DNA from: Sandaracinaceae bacterium
GTDB lineage: Bacteria > Myxococcota_A > Polyangia > Polyangiales > Sandaracinaceae
Length of the DNA: 64,000 nucleotides
Reading direction: 5' to 3'
NCBI GenBank assembly: GCA_020633195.1
Contig: JACKEC010000031.1
Span: 62,001 to 126,000 of the forward strand
The number at the start of each line of letters is the position of its first letter. Within the stretch, counting starts at the first letter, position 1. Below, in pieces: positions 16,175-24,119 of the stretch. The position numbers and the translations under genes were made by a program. The notes beneath the pieces were generated by a model. It had not been told where the DNA came from. It did not search any database and saw nothing but the letters and a program-made list of their open reading frames with translations.

Positions 16175-17305
16175 TCACCGGGGCGCGCAGCTCGCCCACA
16201 TCGCGTCCTCGAGCCCTCGGCCGCCGCAGTATTCGACCGCGCGCTCGGTGCAGCCCTCGGTGACGCCGGCGAGGCGCGCGTAGGCGGCGTCGCCTGGGCA
16301 GCGGGCCCAGCACGAGCGGCCGCGCTGGTAGACGAGCGCGCCGTCGCGGCGGACCCGAAGCGACGACTCGTGGGCCTCGCACATCGTCCGCGCCGACGCG
16401 ATGCACGCGCGCTCGGACGAGGCGTCGAGGGCGGTGACCACGCTGCCGTCGCAGCAGCGCGCCGCGCAGGTCGCGTCCGCGGGGGCCTCCGACGTCAGCC
16501 GCAGCGCCTCGCGCGCCATCCACCCGTAGCGCCGCTGCGTGCCGTCGTGGACGTAGCCGTAGATGAAGTGGAGGTGGTCGACCGCGGTCGTGCCGCCCTG
16601 CCGGTAGAGCGGCACCGCGAGCTGCTGCACGCCGCGCGCGCGGCGGAAGGTCACGCCCGGCCGGAAGGTGTCGACGTTGTAGCCGCCGAGCTCGCGGCCC
16701 GGGACGTTGTAGGTGAGGTTCACGACGTCGCCGGGGCGCATGAGGTAGTCGGTCGCCCGACGCCCGTCGCCGCGGTAGCCGCGCGTGACGGTGAGGTCGC
16801 CGTAGTGGGCCGGGTCGCCGCCGGTCACCGTCCAGCGCGCTTGGTAGTGCCCGCGACCCGGGTTGGGCAGCCGCACCGTCGGCATCCGGCGACGCAGCGT
16901 CCGTCGATGCACCAGCGCCGCCTCGGGGACCCAGCCGCTCGCGGAGAAGCCCTCCTCGAGGCGCACCGCCCACACGTAGACCATCGTCTGGCCGGCGAGC
17001 CGCTTGCGCTGGCCGTGGTTGATGCGCACCTGGCCGTCCCGAACGACCCCGCGCACGCTGCCGACGCCGTCGTAGAGCGGCGTGCCGTGCGCGATCGGCC
17101 AGTAGATGCCGCCCCGCACCGGGTTGTAGACGCGTGGCAGGTAGCGGCTCGCGGAGTCCGGCCGGCAGTTGAAGCGGTTGCCGCGCGGGTAGCAGTCGTC
17201 GGGCGACAGGTACTGCGTGTCCGCCCAGCCGTCGTCCTCGGCGAGCTCCATCGCGCAGCCCCCCAGCGTCACGAGCGCGAGCGCGGCACAGATCGTTCGA
17301 GCCAT
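16175..17305 (-). CDS. B-type secreted SH3-like/Cys-rich lipoprotein (B1)
   Basis: The 376-residue lipoprotein has signal MARTICAALALVTLGGC. Residues about 55-130 look like an SH3-like module (PIAHGTPLYDGVG..ASGWVPEAAL). A central domain (about 150-260; GHYQARW, ATDYLMRPGDVVNLTY, NVPGRELGGYN) is shared with the paralogue at 20613-21836, as is a third segment ending HFIYGYVHDG..YGWMAREAL. The C-terminal 95 residues carry eight or more conserved Cys (CAARCCDG, GVTEGC, YCG, EDAMWASC). The domain mix suggests a cell-wall or surface-binding role (inference). It sits between A2 and A1 with 14-nt gaps, so the three should be one transcript. Confidence 0.8.
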   Translation of the reverse strand: MARTICAALALVTLGGCAMELAEDDGWADTQYLSPDDCYPRGNRFNCRPDSASRYLPRVYNPVRGGIYWPIAHGTPLYDGVGSVRGVVRDGQVRINHGQRKRLAGQTMVYVWAVRLEEGFSASGWVPEAALVHRRTLRRRMPTVRLPNPGRGHYQARWTVTGGDPAHYGDLTVTRGYRGDGRRATDYLMRPGDVVNLTYNVPGRELGGYNVDTFRPGVTFRRARGVQQLAVPLYRQGGTTAVDHLHFIYGYVHDGTQRRYGWMAREALRLTSEAPADATCAARCCDGSVVTALDASSERACIASARTMCEAHESSLRVRRDGALVYQRGRSCWARCPGDAAYARLAGVTEGCTERAVEYCGGRGLEDAMWASCAPR

Positions 17306-17319
17306 CGGCGTCCTCCTCC

Positions 17320-19182
17320 TCATCGGTCCACTTCCGTTGCGTTCATCCAACCGCGCGTCCCCGGCGGCGCGAGCTCGGGGGCCGCGCTGTCGAGCGCCTC
17401 GACGAACACCCACCCCGCGCGGCCGCTCTCGTAGAGCACGCGGACGGCGTCGCCGGCGTGCAGGAACCCGCTCGTCGGTCCGTCGGGCGACAGCCGCAGG
17501 CGCGCGACCTCGGGGCCCACGGCGCCTCGGGCGTCCACGGCGCGGCCGGCGCACTCGCTCGGGTCCTCGCGCGAGGCCTGGCCGCACGTGCGCAGCACGT
17601 CCCCGGCGGCGCACGCGAGGGGCGCGCAGCTCGCGGCCGCGTACCGATCGAGGCGCACCGCGAAGTCGAGCCCGCGCGGCCCGTAGGGGCACGCGGCCCG
17701 CTCGTCGTCCTCGAGCACGAGGTCGTCGATGGCGACCCAGCCCCACCCGGCCTCGCCGAGGTCCGGCGCGTAGCCGAGCACCATCCCGTCGCGGGCGGGC
17801 GCCATCGGAGGTGCGCTGTCGCAAGGCGCGTTGCGGGTCGACCGGACCGCGAAGCGCGCGCCCTCGGGGAGCTCGGCGATCGTCACCGCGCCGCTCGTCA
17901 GCTCGGCGCCTTCGAAGGCGACGACGCGCATCGGGTAGTAGGCGACGTGCACCGCGGACGAGGCGAAGGCGCCGCCGATCCCCGCGCACGTCTCCGTCGA
18001 GGGCGCGCCGGTCGACTCGCCGCACGCCGCGTCGCGGCGCGGGTAGCCGGTGCACCAGCCGCAGTCCGCGTCGCAGCGCGCGCAGCTCTCCGTCGCGTCG
18101 CAGACTCCGTCGCCGCACACGCTCCCGTCGTCGCAGTCGTCGGGGCAGCTCTCGCCGACGTCGCAGCCGCCGTCCCCGCAGACCTCGCAGCTCCCGCAGT
18201 CGATCGCGCAGTCGCAGCCCTCGCCCGGATCGCAGACTCCGTCGCCGCAGCCCCGGGCCTCGCAGCACTCCCCGCACTCTGCGCAGCGCTCGGCGCCTTC
18301 GCAGATCGCGTCGCCGCAGACCGGCGCGCGGCCACGGGCGCAGTCCTCGGGGCAGCTCGCGGTGCTCTCGGCGTCGACCTCGCAGACGGCGTCACCGCAC
18401 ACCGGCTCGGGCGACCCGCAGTCCTCGGGGCAGCGCGCGGCGTCGTCGAGGTCGTCGCACGCGCCGTCGCCGCAGCGGTCGGGGCACGCGCCGCAGTCGG
18501 CCTCGCAGGAGCACGGGGTCTCGGTGCCGGGATCGCAGGCGCCGTCGCCGCACGTCGGGGCGTCGACGCAGCCGTCCGGGGCGCAGACCTCGCCGGCGCC
18601 GCACGCGTCGAGCGCGAGGCAGGCGCCCTCGACGCAGACCGCGTGGCGGCACGGCGAATCGGTGGAGCAATCGTCGTCGGACTCGCAGAGCACGCCGACG
18701 GGGCAGCTCTCGACGTCGACGCACGTCTCGGGGACGCACGTGTCGTTGACGCACGCGAGCGCCTCGGCCGCGTCGGGGTCCTCGTCCTCGGGGCAAGCGC
18801 GCGCGGCGCAGCGCGTGTCGAGGCCGAGCGTCACGGTCCGCGCGGCCTGGACGTCGAGCTCCGCGACGCGCTCGGCTCGTACGCGGCCGGACGCGTCGAG
18901 CAGCGCGACGCGGACCCAGGCCGGACCGAGCGGCTCGAGCGTGCCGTCGAAGGCGCGCACCCCGTCCTCGAGCGCGACGCCCTCGAGCGGGATCGAGCGC
19001 CGCACGGTCTCGCCCTCGAAGAGCGCGTCTCGCGCGACCTCCACCCGGAGCGCCACCACGTCCACGCCCACGCGCTGGTCGCTGCGGACCTCGACGACGA
19101 GGTCGGCGTGCGTGCCCGCGCCCACGCGGCCGGGCGTGCAGCCGGCGAGGACGAGCGAGACGAGCGCGGCGAGTCGGACCAT
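17320..19182 (-). CDS. A-type secreted Cys-rich repeat/SH3-like lipoprotein (A2)
   Basis: This 620-residue paralogue of A1 is first in the operon. A GTG lies at 19191, but ggagg at 19192-19196 is 9 nt from the ATG at 19182, so the ATG is the likely start. The signal is VRLAALVSLVLAGC. A beta-rich domain (about 20-135) precedes a Cys-rich region with seven C-G-D-G-x-C-(D/E) units (about 205-375), then two SH3-like segments (GWGWVAIDDL; RAGWVFVEAL) and a closing PPGTRGWMNA, all matched in A1. It is divergent from the FHA-AAA regulator gene, with 185 nt between them that hold a TTCGAA tandem site. It is probably surface exposed; ligand unknown. Confidence 0.8.
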   Translation of the reverse strand: MVRLAALVSLVLAGCTPGRVGAGTHADLVVEVRSDQRVGVDVVALRVEVARDALFEGETVRRSIPLEGVALEDGVRAFDGTLEPLGPAWVRVALLDASGRVRAERVAELDVQAARTVTLGLDTRCAARACPEDEDPDAAEALACVNDTCVPETCVDVESCPVGVLCESDDDCSTDSPCRHAVCVEGACLALDACGAGEVCAPDGCVDAPTCGDGACDPGTETPCSCEADCGACPDRCGDGACDDLDDAARCPEDCGSPEPVCGDAVCEVDAESTASCPEDCARGRAPVCGDAICEGAERCAECGECCEARGCGDGVCDPGEGCDCAIDCGSCEVCGDGGCDVGESCPDDCDDGSVCGDGVCDATESCARCDADCGWCTGYPRRDAACGESTGAPSTETCAGIGGAFASSAVHVAYYPMRVVAFEGAELTSGAVTIAELPEGARFAVRSTRNAPCDSAPPMAPARDGMVLGYAPDLGEAGWGWVAIDDLVLEDDERAACPYGPRGLDFAVRLDRYAAASCAPLACAAGDVLRTCGQASREDPSECAGRAVDARGAVGPEVARLRLSPDGPTSGFLHAGDAVRVLYESGRAGWVFVEALDSAAPELAPPGTRGWMNATEVDR

Positions 19183-19340
19183 CGGGAGCACCTCCGCCCC
19201 GGGTCCTCATCAACGGCCGTGCCAGCGAGCCGAAGCGCGTGGCCTTCGAAGGCCCGGGACTCGGCGCCGACCAGCCTCCGGTCGGTGCCCCCGAAGCCGC
19301 CCCGCTCCATGCCCCCTCGAGGGTGCAGAGGCGGGATCCG

Positions 19341-19359
19341 AAAGTTCGAAAAGTTCGAA
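19341..19359. promoter_or_regulatory. Tandem TTCGAA palindromes between divergent genes
   Basis: A 9-bp direct repeat (aaagttcga twice) creates two TTCGAA palindromes, at 19345-19350 and 19354-19359, 9 bp apart. It sits just upstream of the regulator start at 19368 and in the promoter region of the A2-B1-A1 operon. A role as a regulator binding site is inferred from position and symmetry. Confidence 0.4.
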
Positions 19360-19367
19360 CCGTCCCC

Positions 19368-20609
19368 ATGTCGCTTCGTCCCCTGCGGCTAGGCTTGGGC
19401 GTGGACACGCTCAGCGGCTGGGTCACGGGGACGGTCGGCACGAACGCCGAGGGGCAGCTCGTGACGCTGCGGGCGCGGCTTCGGGTGGTGGCGGGGCCCG
19501 ACCAGGGGCAGGAGGCGATCCTCGAGGTGGGGACGGCGACGATCGGGACGGGACGGGACGCGGCGCTGCGGCTGACGGACCGGTCGGTGTCGCGCCGCCA
19601 CGTGGAGCTCGCGCTCCTTGCGGGCGGGGCCCGGGTGCGCGACCTCGGGAGCCGCAACGGGACGTTCTCGCGCGGCGCGCGCATCGACGTGGCGACGCTG
19701 CCGCTGCCCTTCGAGCTGCGCGTGGGCTCGACGCGCGTGGAGGTGATCGCCGCCGACGTGCCCGTCGCGACGCCGGTCTCGGAGCGGACGAGCTTCGGGG
19801 CGCTGGTGGGCCGGAGCGTGGAGATGCGGCGCGCGTTCGCGCTCCTCGAGCGGCTCGCGGCGACGGACACGCCGATCCTCTTCGGCGGACCCGAGGGGGT
19901 CGGGACGACGGCGCTCGCGGCGGCGACGCACCACGCGTCGGGCCGCACCGTCGATCGGCTCTACTACCTCGATCGCACGCGCGACCTGAGCCGCGCCGGG
20001 ATCGACGCCGCGCTCGCCGCCGCCGCGGGGGGCACGCTGATCCTCGAGCAGCTCGACGCGTGGCCCCGCACCGCCACCGACGCGCTCGTCGCCGCCCTCG
20101 ACGCGGGGCGCGGGGACGTTCGGCTGCTGTCGACGGCGCGCGAGGACCTGCGCCACGCGGTGGAGGAGGGGCGCTTCCCGCGGCCGCTCTACTTCTTCCT
20201 GGGCAGCGCGCGCGTGTGGCTGCCCCCGCTGTCCGAGCGCCCCGAGGACGTCACGGCGCTGCTCCAGGCCTTCGCCCAGTCGCTCGGCCGGTCCGACGTC
20301 GAGCTCCCCGTCGAGCTCGTGCAGCGCATCGGTCAGGGGCTGCCGGGCAACGCCCGCCAGCTCCGCGGGCTCGTCGAGGCGGCGCTGAGCGAGGGCCCCG
20401 CGCCCGCGCCGAGCCCTGCGCGGAGCCCCGCCCCCGCCGCCGACGCCTCCTTCCACGACGCCAAGCAGCAGGTCGTGGACGCGTTCGAGCGCGGCTACCT
20501 CGAGGACCTGATGGCCCGTCACGACGGGGTGGTGCTGCACGCGGCGGAGGAGGCCGGGCTCGGTCGGAACCACCTCGCGCGCCTCCTCCGCAAGCACGGC
20601 CTCAAGTAG
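19368..20609 (+). CDS. FHA-AAA(degenerate)-Fis HTH transcriptional regulator
   Basis: The 413-residue protein has an FHA domain (about residues 40-125; TGRDAALRLTD, SRRH, GSRNGTF), then a domain matching the NtrC-type AAA+ core in outline (LVGRSVEMRRAF, 147-157). Its Walker A reads GGPEGVGT (173-180), lacking the Lys of GxxGxGKE, and there is no GAFTGA sigma-54 loop; the core is also short. Near the C-terminus LPGNARQLRGLVEAAL matches the end of the AAA module, and residues about 375-413 form a Fis-like HTH (AAEEAGLGRNHLARLLRKHG). Without ATPase and sigma-54 contacts it probably acts as a phospho-responsive DNA-binding regulator (inference). It lies between A/B lipoprotein genes. Confidence 0.82.
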   Translation: MSLRPLRLGLGVDTLSGWVTGTVGTNAEGQLVTLRARLRVVAGPDQGQEAILEVGTATIGTGRDAALRLTDRSVSRRHVELALLAGGARVRDLGSRNGTFSRGARIDVATLPLPFELRVGSTRVEVIAADVPVATPVSERTSFGALVGRSVEMRRAFALLERLAATDTPILFGGPEGVGTTALAAATHHASGRTVDRLYYLDRTRDLSRAGIDAALAAAAGGTLILEQLDAWPRTATDALVAALDAGRGDVRLLSTAREDLRHAVEEGRFPRPLYFFLGSARVWLPPLSERPEDVTALLQAFAQSLGRSDVELPVELVQRIGQGLPGNARQLRGLVEAALSEGPAPAPSPARSPAPAADASFHDAKQQVVDAFERGYLEDLMARHDGVVLHAAEEAGLGRNHLARLLRKHGLK

Positions 20610-20612
20610 AGC

Positions 20613-21836
20613 TCAGCGCGGCTGGCAGGCGTCCCAGATCGCGTCCTCGAAGGCGCCGCGATCGCCGACCGCGCAGTACGCCCGCGCCGCGTCGGTGCAG
20701 CCCGAGGTGACGCCGTCGACGCGGTGGTACGCCTCGCGGTTGGCGCACTTGGACCAGCAGAACCGGTCGCGCTCGTAGACGAGCGACTCGTCGAAGCGCG
20801 CCCGCAGGACGTAGCCGTGGTCGGCGCACACGGGGCTCGACGCGCTGACGCAGGCGCCTCCGTCGCTCGCGGAGAGCCCCGTCGCGAGGGTCCCGTCGCA
20901 GCACCGCGCGCTGCAGTCGTGCCCCGCGGAGGGCGTCGGTGTCGGCGTCGGCGCGGGCGGATCGACGACCGGCGCGAGCGCCTCCTTCGCGAGCCAGCCG
21001 TAGCGCCGCCCCTCGCCGTCGTGCACGTAGCCATAGACGAAGTGCAGCGTCCGGCTCGAGCGGTAGCCGCGCGGCCCGTAGAGCGGCACGTCGATCTGCG
21101 AGACGCCGCGCGCGCGGCGGAAGATCGCGCCGGGCGGGAACGAGTCCGTGGCGTGCCCGCCGAGGTTGAAGCCCGGCACCGAGTAGGTGAGGTGCACGAG
21201 CCCGAACGGCCGCACGAGGTAGTCGGTCGCGGGGTAGCGCGCGCCGCCGGGCGCGTGGAGGTAGCGGTCGACGTAGTCCTCGCGCCCGTCGGTCACGACG
21301 CGCCAGCGGGTCTCGTAGTACCCGTTGCCGGGGTCGCCGAGCGCGAGCGTGTAGCCGTGCAAGGCGCTCGCGTGGACGAGGTCGGCCTGCTCGATCCAGC
21401 CGGACGCGTGCAGGAGGTTCCCTTCGAGATCGCGGATCGTCGCGGCGAACGCGTAGACCAGCCAGCGCCCCCCGAAGTGCTTGCGGATGCCCTGGTTGAG
21501 GCGGACCGCGTCGCTGCGCACCTCGCCGATCCGGTTGCCGAGCCCGTCGTACATCGAGCGCTCCGCGTCGGCGCGGAGCGGCCACTCGCACGAGCCCGTG
21601 GACCCGTTGCGGATGCGCGCGCCGCCGCACCCGTCCCGGAGGCGCGGGTCGGGCACCCCGCAGTTGTAGGCGCTGCCACAGCAGCCGCCGCTGCACGTGA
21701 GGGCGTCCTGGCTGATGCCGGTCTCGTCGTCCTCCGCGTCGTCCTCGGCGCCGACGGCCACGGCGCAGCCGAGCGCGAAGAACATCACCACGGAGGGCCC
21801 GAGCACGCGGGCGAAGGGGAGCTGCAGGTCGGTCAT
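20613..21836 (-). CDS. B-type secreted SH3-like/Cys-rich lipoprotein (B2)
   Basis: A 407-residue paralogue of the 16175-17305 product. It starts at the ATG at 21836, followed by a hydrophobic signal ending FFALGC (a weak lipobox). Shared blocks run the full length: an SH3-like module (ADAERSMYDGLG..ASGWIEQADL), YYETRWRVV, ATDYLVRPFGLVHLTY, SVPGFNLGGHA, FVYGYVHDGEGRRYGWLAKEAL, then the Cys-rich tail CSARCCDG..GVTSGC..EDAIWDAC. It differs by an extra Cys-rich patch after the signal (TCSGGCCGSAYNC) and a Pro-Thr linker (about residues 300-312). It converges on the FHA regulator with only 3 nt between stop codons. Probably surface or periplasmic; function unknown. Confidence 0.8.
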   Translation of the reverse strand: MTDLQLPFARVLGPSVVMFFALGCAVAVGAEDDAEDDETGISQDALTCSGGCCGSAYNCGVPDPRLRDGCGGARIRNGSTGSCEWPLRADAERSMYDGLGNRIGEVRSDAVRLNQGIRKHFGGRWLVYAFAATIRDLEGNLLHASGWIEQADLVHASALHGYTLALGDPGNGYYETRWRVVTDGREDYVDRYLHAPGGARYPATDYLVRPFGLVHLTYSVPGFNLGGHATDSFPPGAIFRRARGVSQIDVPLYGPRGYRSSRTLHFVYGYVHDGEGRRYGWLAKEALAPVVDPPAPTPTPTPSAGHDCSARCCDGTLATGLSASDGGACVSASSPVCADHGYVLRARFDESLVYERDRFCWSKCANREAYHRVDGVTSGCTDAARAYCAVGDRGAFEDAIWDACQPR

Positions 21837-21892
21837 GCGATCCCCCAGTGCAGGCCGCGTGCCCGAGCGCGCCCCGCGTCGAGCGCCGCGCG

Positions 21893-21916
21893 CCGTGCAC
21901 CGTCGAGGGTGCACGG
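21893..21916. repeat. 9-bp perfect hairpin upstream of B2
   Basis: Arms ccgtgcacc (21893-21901) and ggtgcacgg (21908-21916) pair perfectly across a 6-nt loop. It lies 57 nt upstream of the B2 start and could be an operator or 5'-leader structure. Confidence 0.5.
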
Positions 21917-22016
21917 AGGCGGCGCACCCCGTCCGGCGACGCCGCCCACCGTCCAACCAATGGACGCGCAAGCTCTCGAGTTCGAGGGGGTACCCCACTC
22001 GAGCTCCCCCGGCTTC

Positions 22017-22065
22017 GGAAATGACGAAAACCGCGCTGCGCGCGAACGACATTCTCGTCATTTCC
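22017..22065. repeat. 11-bp inverted repeat ggaaatgacga/tcgtcatttcc
   Basis: Arms at 22017-22027 and 22055-22065 are perfect complements separated by 27 nt. They are relatively AT-rich for this genome, which makes chance occurrence less likely. Possible regulator site or remnant of a mobile repeat. Confidence 0.5.
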
Positions 22066-22167
22066 TCAGGAGAGCACGTTGCTCGGAAGCGCTCTATTGC
22101 CCGAGCGTGAGGCATGGCCGGCAAGGCGAATCGTCATGCGTGGCAGCACGGCAGCGAGCGAGGCGGC

Positions 22168-23427
22168 TCAGGCGCAGCGCTGGTAGAGCACCACGTCCTC
22201 CCGCACTCCGGCCACCGGCGCGCTCTTCAGAGCGAGCCTCACGATCTCCATCAGGTCGGCCTCCGGGCCGAGCCCGCCGCGGACCCGCTCGAGCATGGCT
22301 CGCGCCTCACGCTCGCTCCACGACATCGAGCGCAGCGCCTGGTGCGCGTCATGCATCACGGAAGCGGCAGGACCCTCCATCCTCGGCGAGCCGTAGAGCC
22401 GCCCATCGGCGTGCCGATAGACGAACCCCTCGCTGAACCGCCCGCTCACCTCGAGCGCACCGCCGTGCGCCGCACGATGATGCGCCGAGCACAGTCCCAC
22501 GAGGTTCTCCGGGTGGTGATCACCACCTTCGCTGCGGTGTCGCACGTGGTGGAGGTGCAGATACGCCGAATTCGAGCAGCCGGGCACCGCGCACCGGTGG
22601 TGCTGACGCCGCTCCACCTGCCGTCGCGTCTTGGGCGGGATCGTCTGCGACGCTCGCTTCGCCGGTCCCTCGCCGTCGACGACCCCGACGTGCTCCCCGT
22701 CGCAGCAGGCCATCGCCACGGTCACGTCGTCCACCGGGACAGATTCTCCGGCGGCGTCGATCACCGCACCGCGGTGCGCGTCGATCGTCAGCGCGATCTG
22801 ATAGGGCGCGCGCCCCGCCTGACCCTCACCATCGCCGCTGAGATAGGCGAGCATCGCGTGGGTCACGAAGGTCGAGTCGTCGACGGATGCGCCCGCCGAG
22901 GTCACGGCGCGCTCCCTCGCCGCCAGGAGCAGCGCGTAGGCGTCGGGCAGCAGCTCCAGGGTGACGCGGTGCGGAACCAGCGCCGGCTCCGGCTCGTCGG
23001 TCGGGAGGTCCCCGGGCTGCCGACCCGCGACCTCGCGCTGGACCTCCGAGCCGGTTTTCCCCTCGACGCTGGCGAGCCACTCGGCCTCCGTCTCGGGCGT
23101 GGCGACCCGGCAGAGCTCGCGCACCACCGTGTAGACGACGTCGCCCTCGGCGAACGCCTGATTCAAACGCGGAAGCCGTCGCAGCGCGCGCGCGACGCGG
23201 AGCCGGTCCTCGACGCCGCGGGGCCCGAAGCCGAAGACCCGCGCCCCGTACTCGCGCATGGACGCGTAGCCGTGGAGGCGCTCGACCTGCAGCTCGTCGC
23301 CGCGCAACAGCCACTCCAGCAGCGCGTGGTCCTGCTGGTTCCGGGCGCGCGCCATGCGTCGGAGGACGGCGTCGACGGCTTCGGCGGTGAGGGTGGAGCC
23401 GGTATCCTCGCAGGGAACAATATCCAT
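22168..23427 (-). CDS. HNH endonuclease domain protein (DUF222-like N-terminus)
   Basis: The 419-residue protein starts at the ATG at 23427. Residues 1-200 are helical and Arg/Leu-rich, as in the DUF222-type N-terminus common to HNH proteins of actinobacteria and myxobacteria. The HNH module occupies about 270-325: two zinc Cys (279 and 284), LHLHHVRHRS with His293-His294, HHPENLVGLC, then C313-x2-H and the final H. An intact site predicts a metal-dependent nuclease. Many such proteins are scattered singly in genomes with no known partner. No methylase or restriction partner is adjacent. The promoter sits so close to the ATG that the mRNA may be leaderless. Confidence 0.85.
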   Translation of the reverse strand: MDIVPCEDTGSTLTAEAVDAVLRRMARARNQQDHALLEWLLRGDELQVERLHGYASMREYGARVFGFGPRGVEDRLRVARALRRLPRLNQAFAEGDVVYTVVRELCRVATPETEAEWLASVEGKTGSEVQREVAGRQPGDLPTDEPEPALVPHRVTLELLPDAYALLLAARERAVTSAGASVDDSTFVTHAMLAYLSGDGEGQAGRAPYQIALTIDAHRGAVIDAAGESVPVDDVTVAMACCDGEHVGVVDGEGPAKRASQTIPPKTRRQVERRQHHRCAVPGCSNSAYLHLHHVRHRSEGGDHHPENLVGLCSAHHRAAHGGALEVSGRFSEGFVYRHADGRLYGSPRMEGPAASVMHDAHQALRSMSWSEREARAMLERVRGGLGPEADLMEIVRLALKSAPVAGVREDVVLYQRCA

Positions 23428-23433
23428 TGACCG

Positions 23434-23461
23434 ATGATAGCAGAACGCGTGTTCAGTGCAA
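23434..23461 (-). promoter_or_regulatory. Candidate sigma-70 promoter of the HNH gene
   Basis: On the minus strand TTGCAC (23461-23456) and TATCAT (23439-23434) are separated by 16 nt. The -10 hexamer matches 5 of 6 consensus bases, the -35 only 3 of 6. Transcription would begin at about 23427, the A of the ATG, and no ribosome site precedes it. Confidence 0.45.
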
Positions 23462-23740
23462 GGGTTTCTCGTTTGAAATCTCGTTTGTCTCCACGTCGCC
23501 ACCGGCCGCCATCCCGTCGGGGGGCTGGGGGGAACCCCCAGTGAGGCGCGCAACGCGCGCCGCGGCCCAACGGCGCTCGCGGTCGCCGACGGGGTGGCGT
23601 GCGCCACGACGGCCGCATCGGGCAGCCCCGTCTTCGCCGCCTCCCTCGTAGCCCACACGAACCCGCGGCCGTCGCCGATCGGGGCGCGTGCTCTACTGGT
23701 CCGGCTGCACCGACCCACGACTACGTCGGTAGAGTCTGAG

Positions 23741-23905
23741 AAGCAGCCTGCTTCCGTGCCGCGCGCGAAGCGCGTATGCCCGTGCCCGGACCGTTCCCGA
23801 AGAATGCGCGTGGTCTCGTGCTCGTGGGACGCTCATGGTCACGGACGGGCGAGGGCACGGGCACGGCGTCGAAGCGGTCCCTTCAATGACCCCTCTCAGC
23901 CGCCC
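23741..23905. repeat. Dispersed intergenic repeat, copy 1
   Basis: The first 48 nt match copy 2 (from 47368) at 47 positions. Both copies then have cccgtgcccg runs, ggaccgttcccg, a middle with cgctca..ggtcac, complementary gggcacgggc runs, and cggtcccttc near the end. The shape is a long imperfect palindrome containing a gcgcgc-gaa-gcgcgt hairpin. It follows the 3' end of the zinc-ribbon operon. Confidence 0.75.
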
Positions 23906-23906
23906 G

Positions 23907-24119
23907 CTACGTCCCTCGTTCCGCGCCGGCGCAGCCCGCGCACAGGCTGACCTCGCGCACCGTCTCGGTCCCGACGCCGCCCGGATCGATTCGATCCTTG
24001 CGGTCCCCGCGGAGGCGATAGCGCCGCTCCGGGTAGGTCTTCACGCGCGCCTCGACGACGACCCGCGCGGGGCGGACGGTCGGCTCGGCGACGACGTCGC
24101 ATCGCGGACAGCGAAACAT
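23907..24119 (-). CDS. Small zinc-ribbon protein
   Basis: The 70-residue product begins MFRCPRCD and ends with SLCAGCAG, giving two C-x2-C knuckles separated by about 55 residues that could bind one zinc. The middle is basic (VEARVKTYPERRYRLRGDRKD), consistent with nucleic-acid contact. Its ATG overlaps the stop of the upstream nucleotidyltransferase gene, so translation is coupled and the gene is unlikely to be spurious despite its size. It is fourth in the HD-HTH-NTase-Zn operon and is followed by the dispersed repeat. No named family recognised. Confidence 0.72.
   Translation of the reverse strand: MFRCPRCDVVAEPTVRPARVVVEARVKTYPERRYRLRGDRKDRIDPGGVGTETVREVSLCAGCAGAERGT

Larger units (their letters stand above)
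21837..22167. other. 331-bp gap with three inverted repeats, no gene
   Basis: I see no convincing ORF. The gap holds a 9-bp hairpin (21893-21916), the palindrome ggggtacccc with imperfect ctcgag flanks (about 21970-22008), and an 11-bp inverted repeat (22017-22065). It includes the upstream region of B2 and the 3' side of the HNH gene. Confidence 0.6.
23428..23906. other. 479-bp gap: promoter region and dispersed repeat copy 1
   Basis: No supported gene. The right half (about 23741-23905) is a repeat shared with 47368-47590. The left part is comparatively AT-rich near the HNH promoter, with a direct repeat tctcgttTg at about 23467-23491. Confidence 0.6.

Noticed and set aside
22114..23430. 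Plus-strand open frame of 438 codons opposite the HNH gene
   Set aside because: The minus-strand protein has HNH and zinc Cys; the plus frame has no fold and mirrors its codons.
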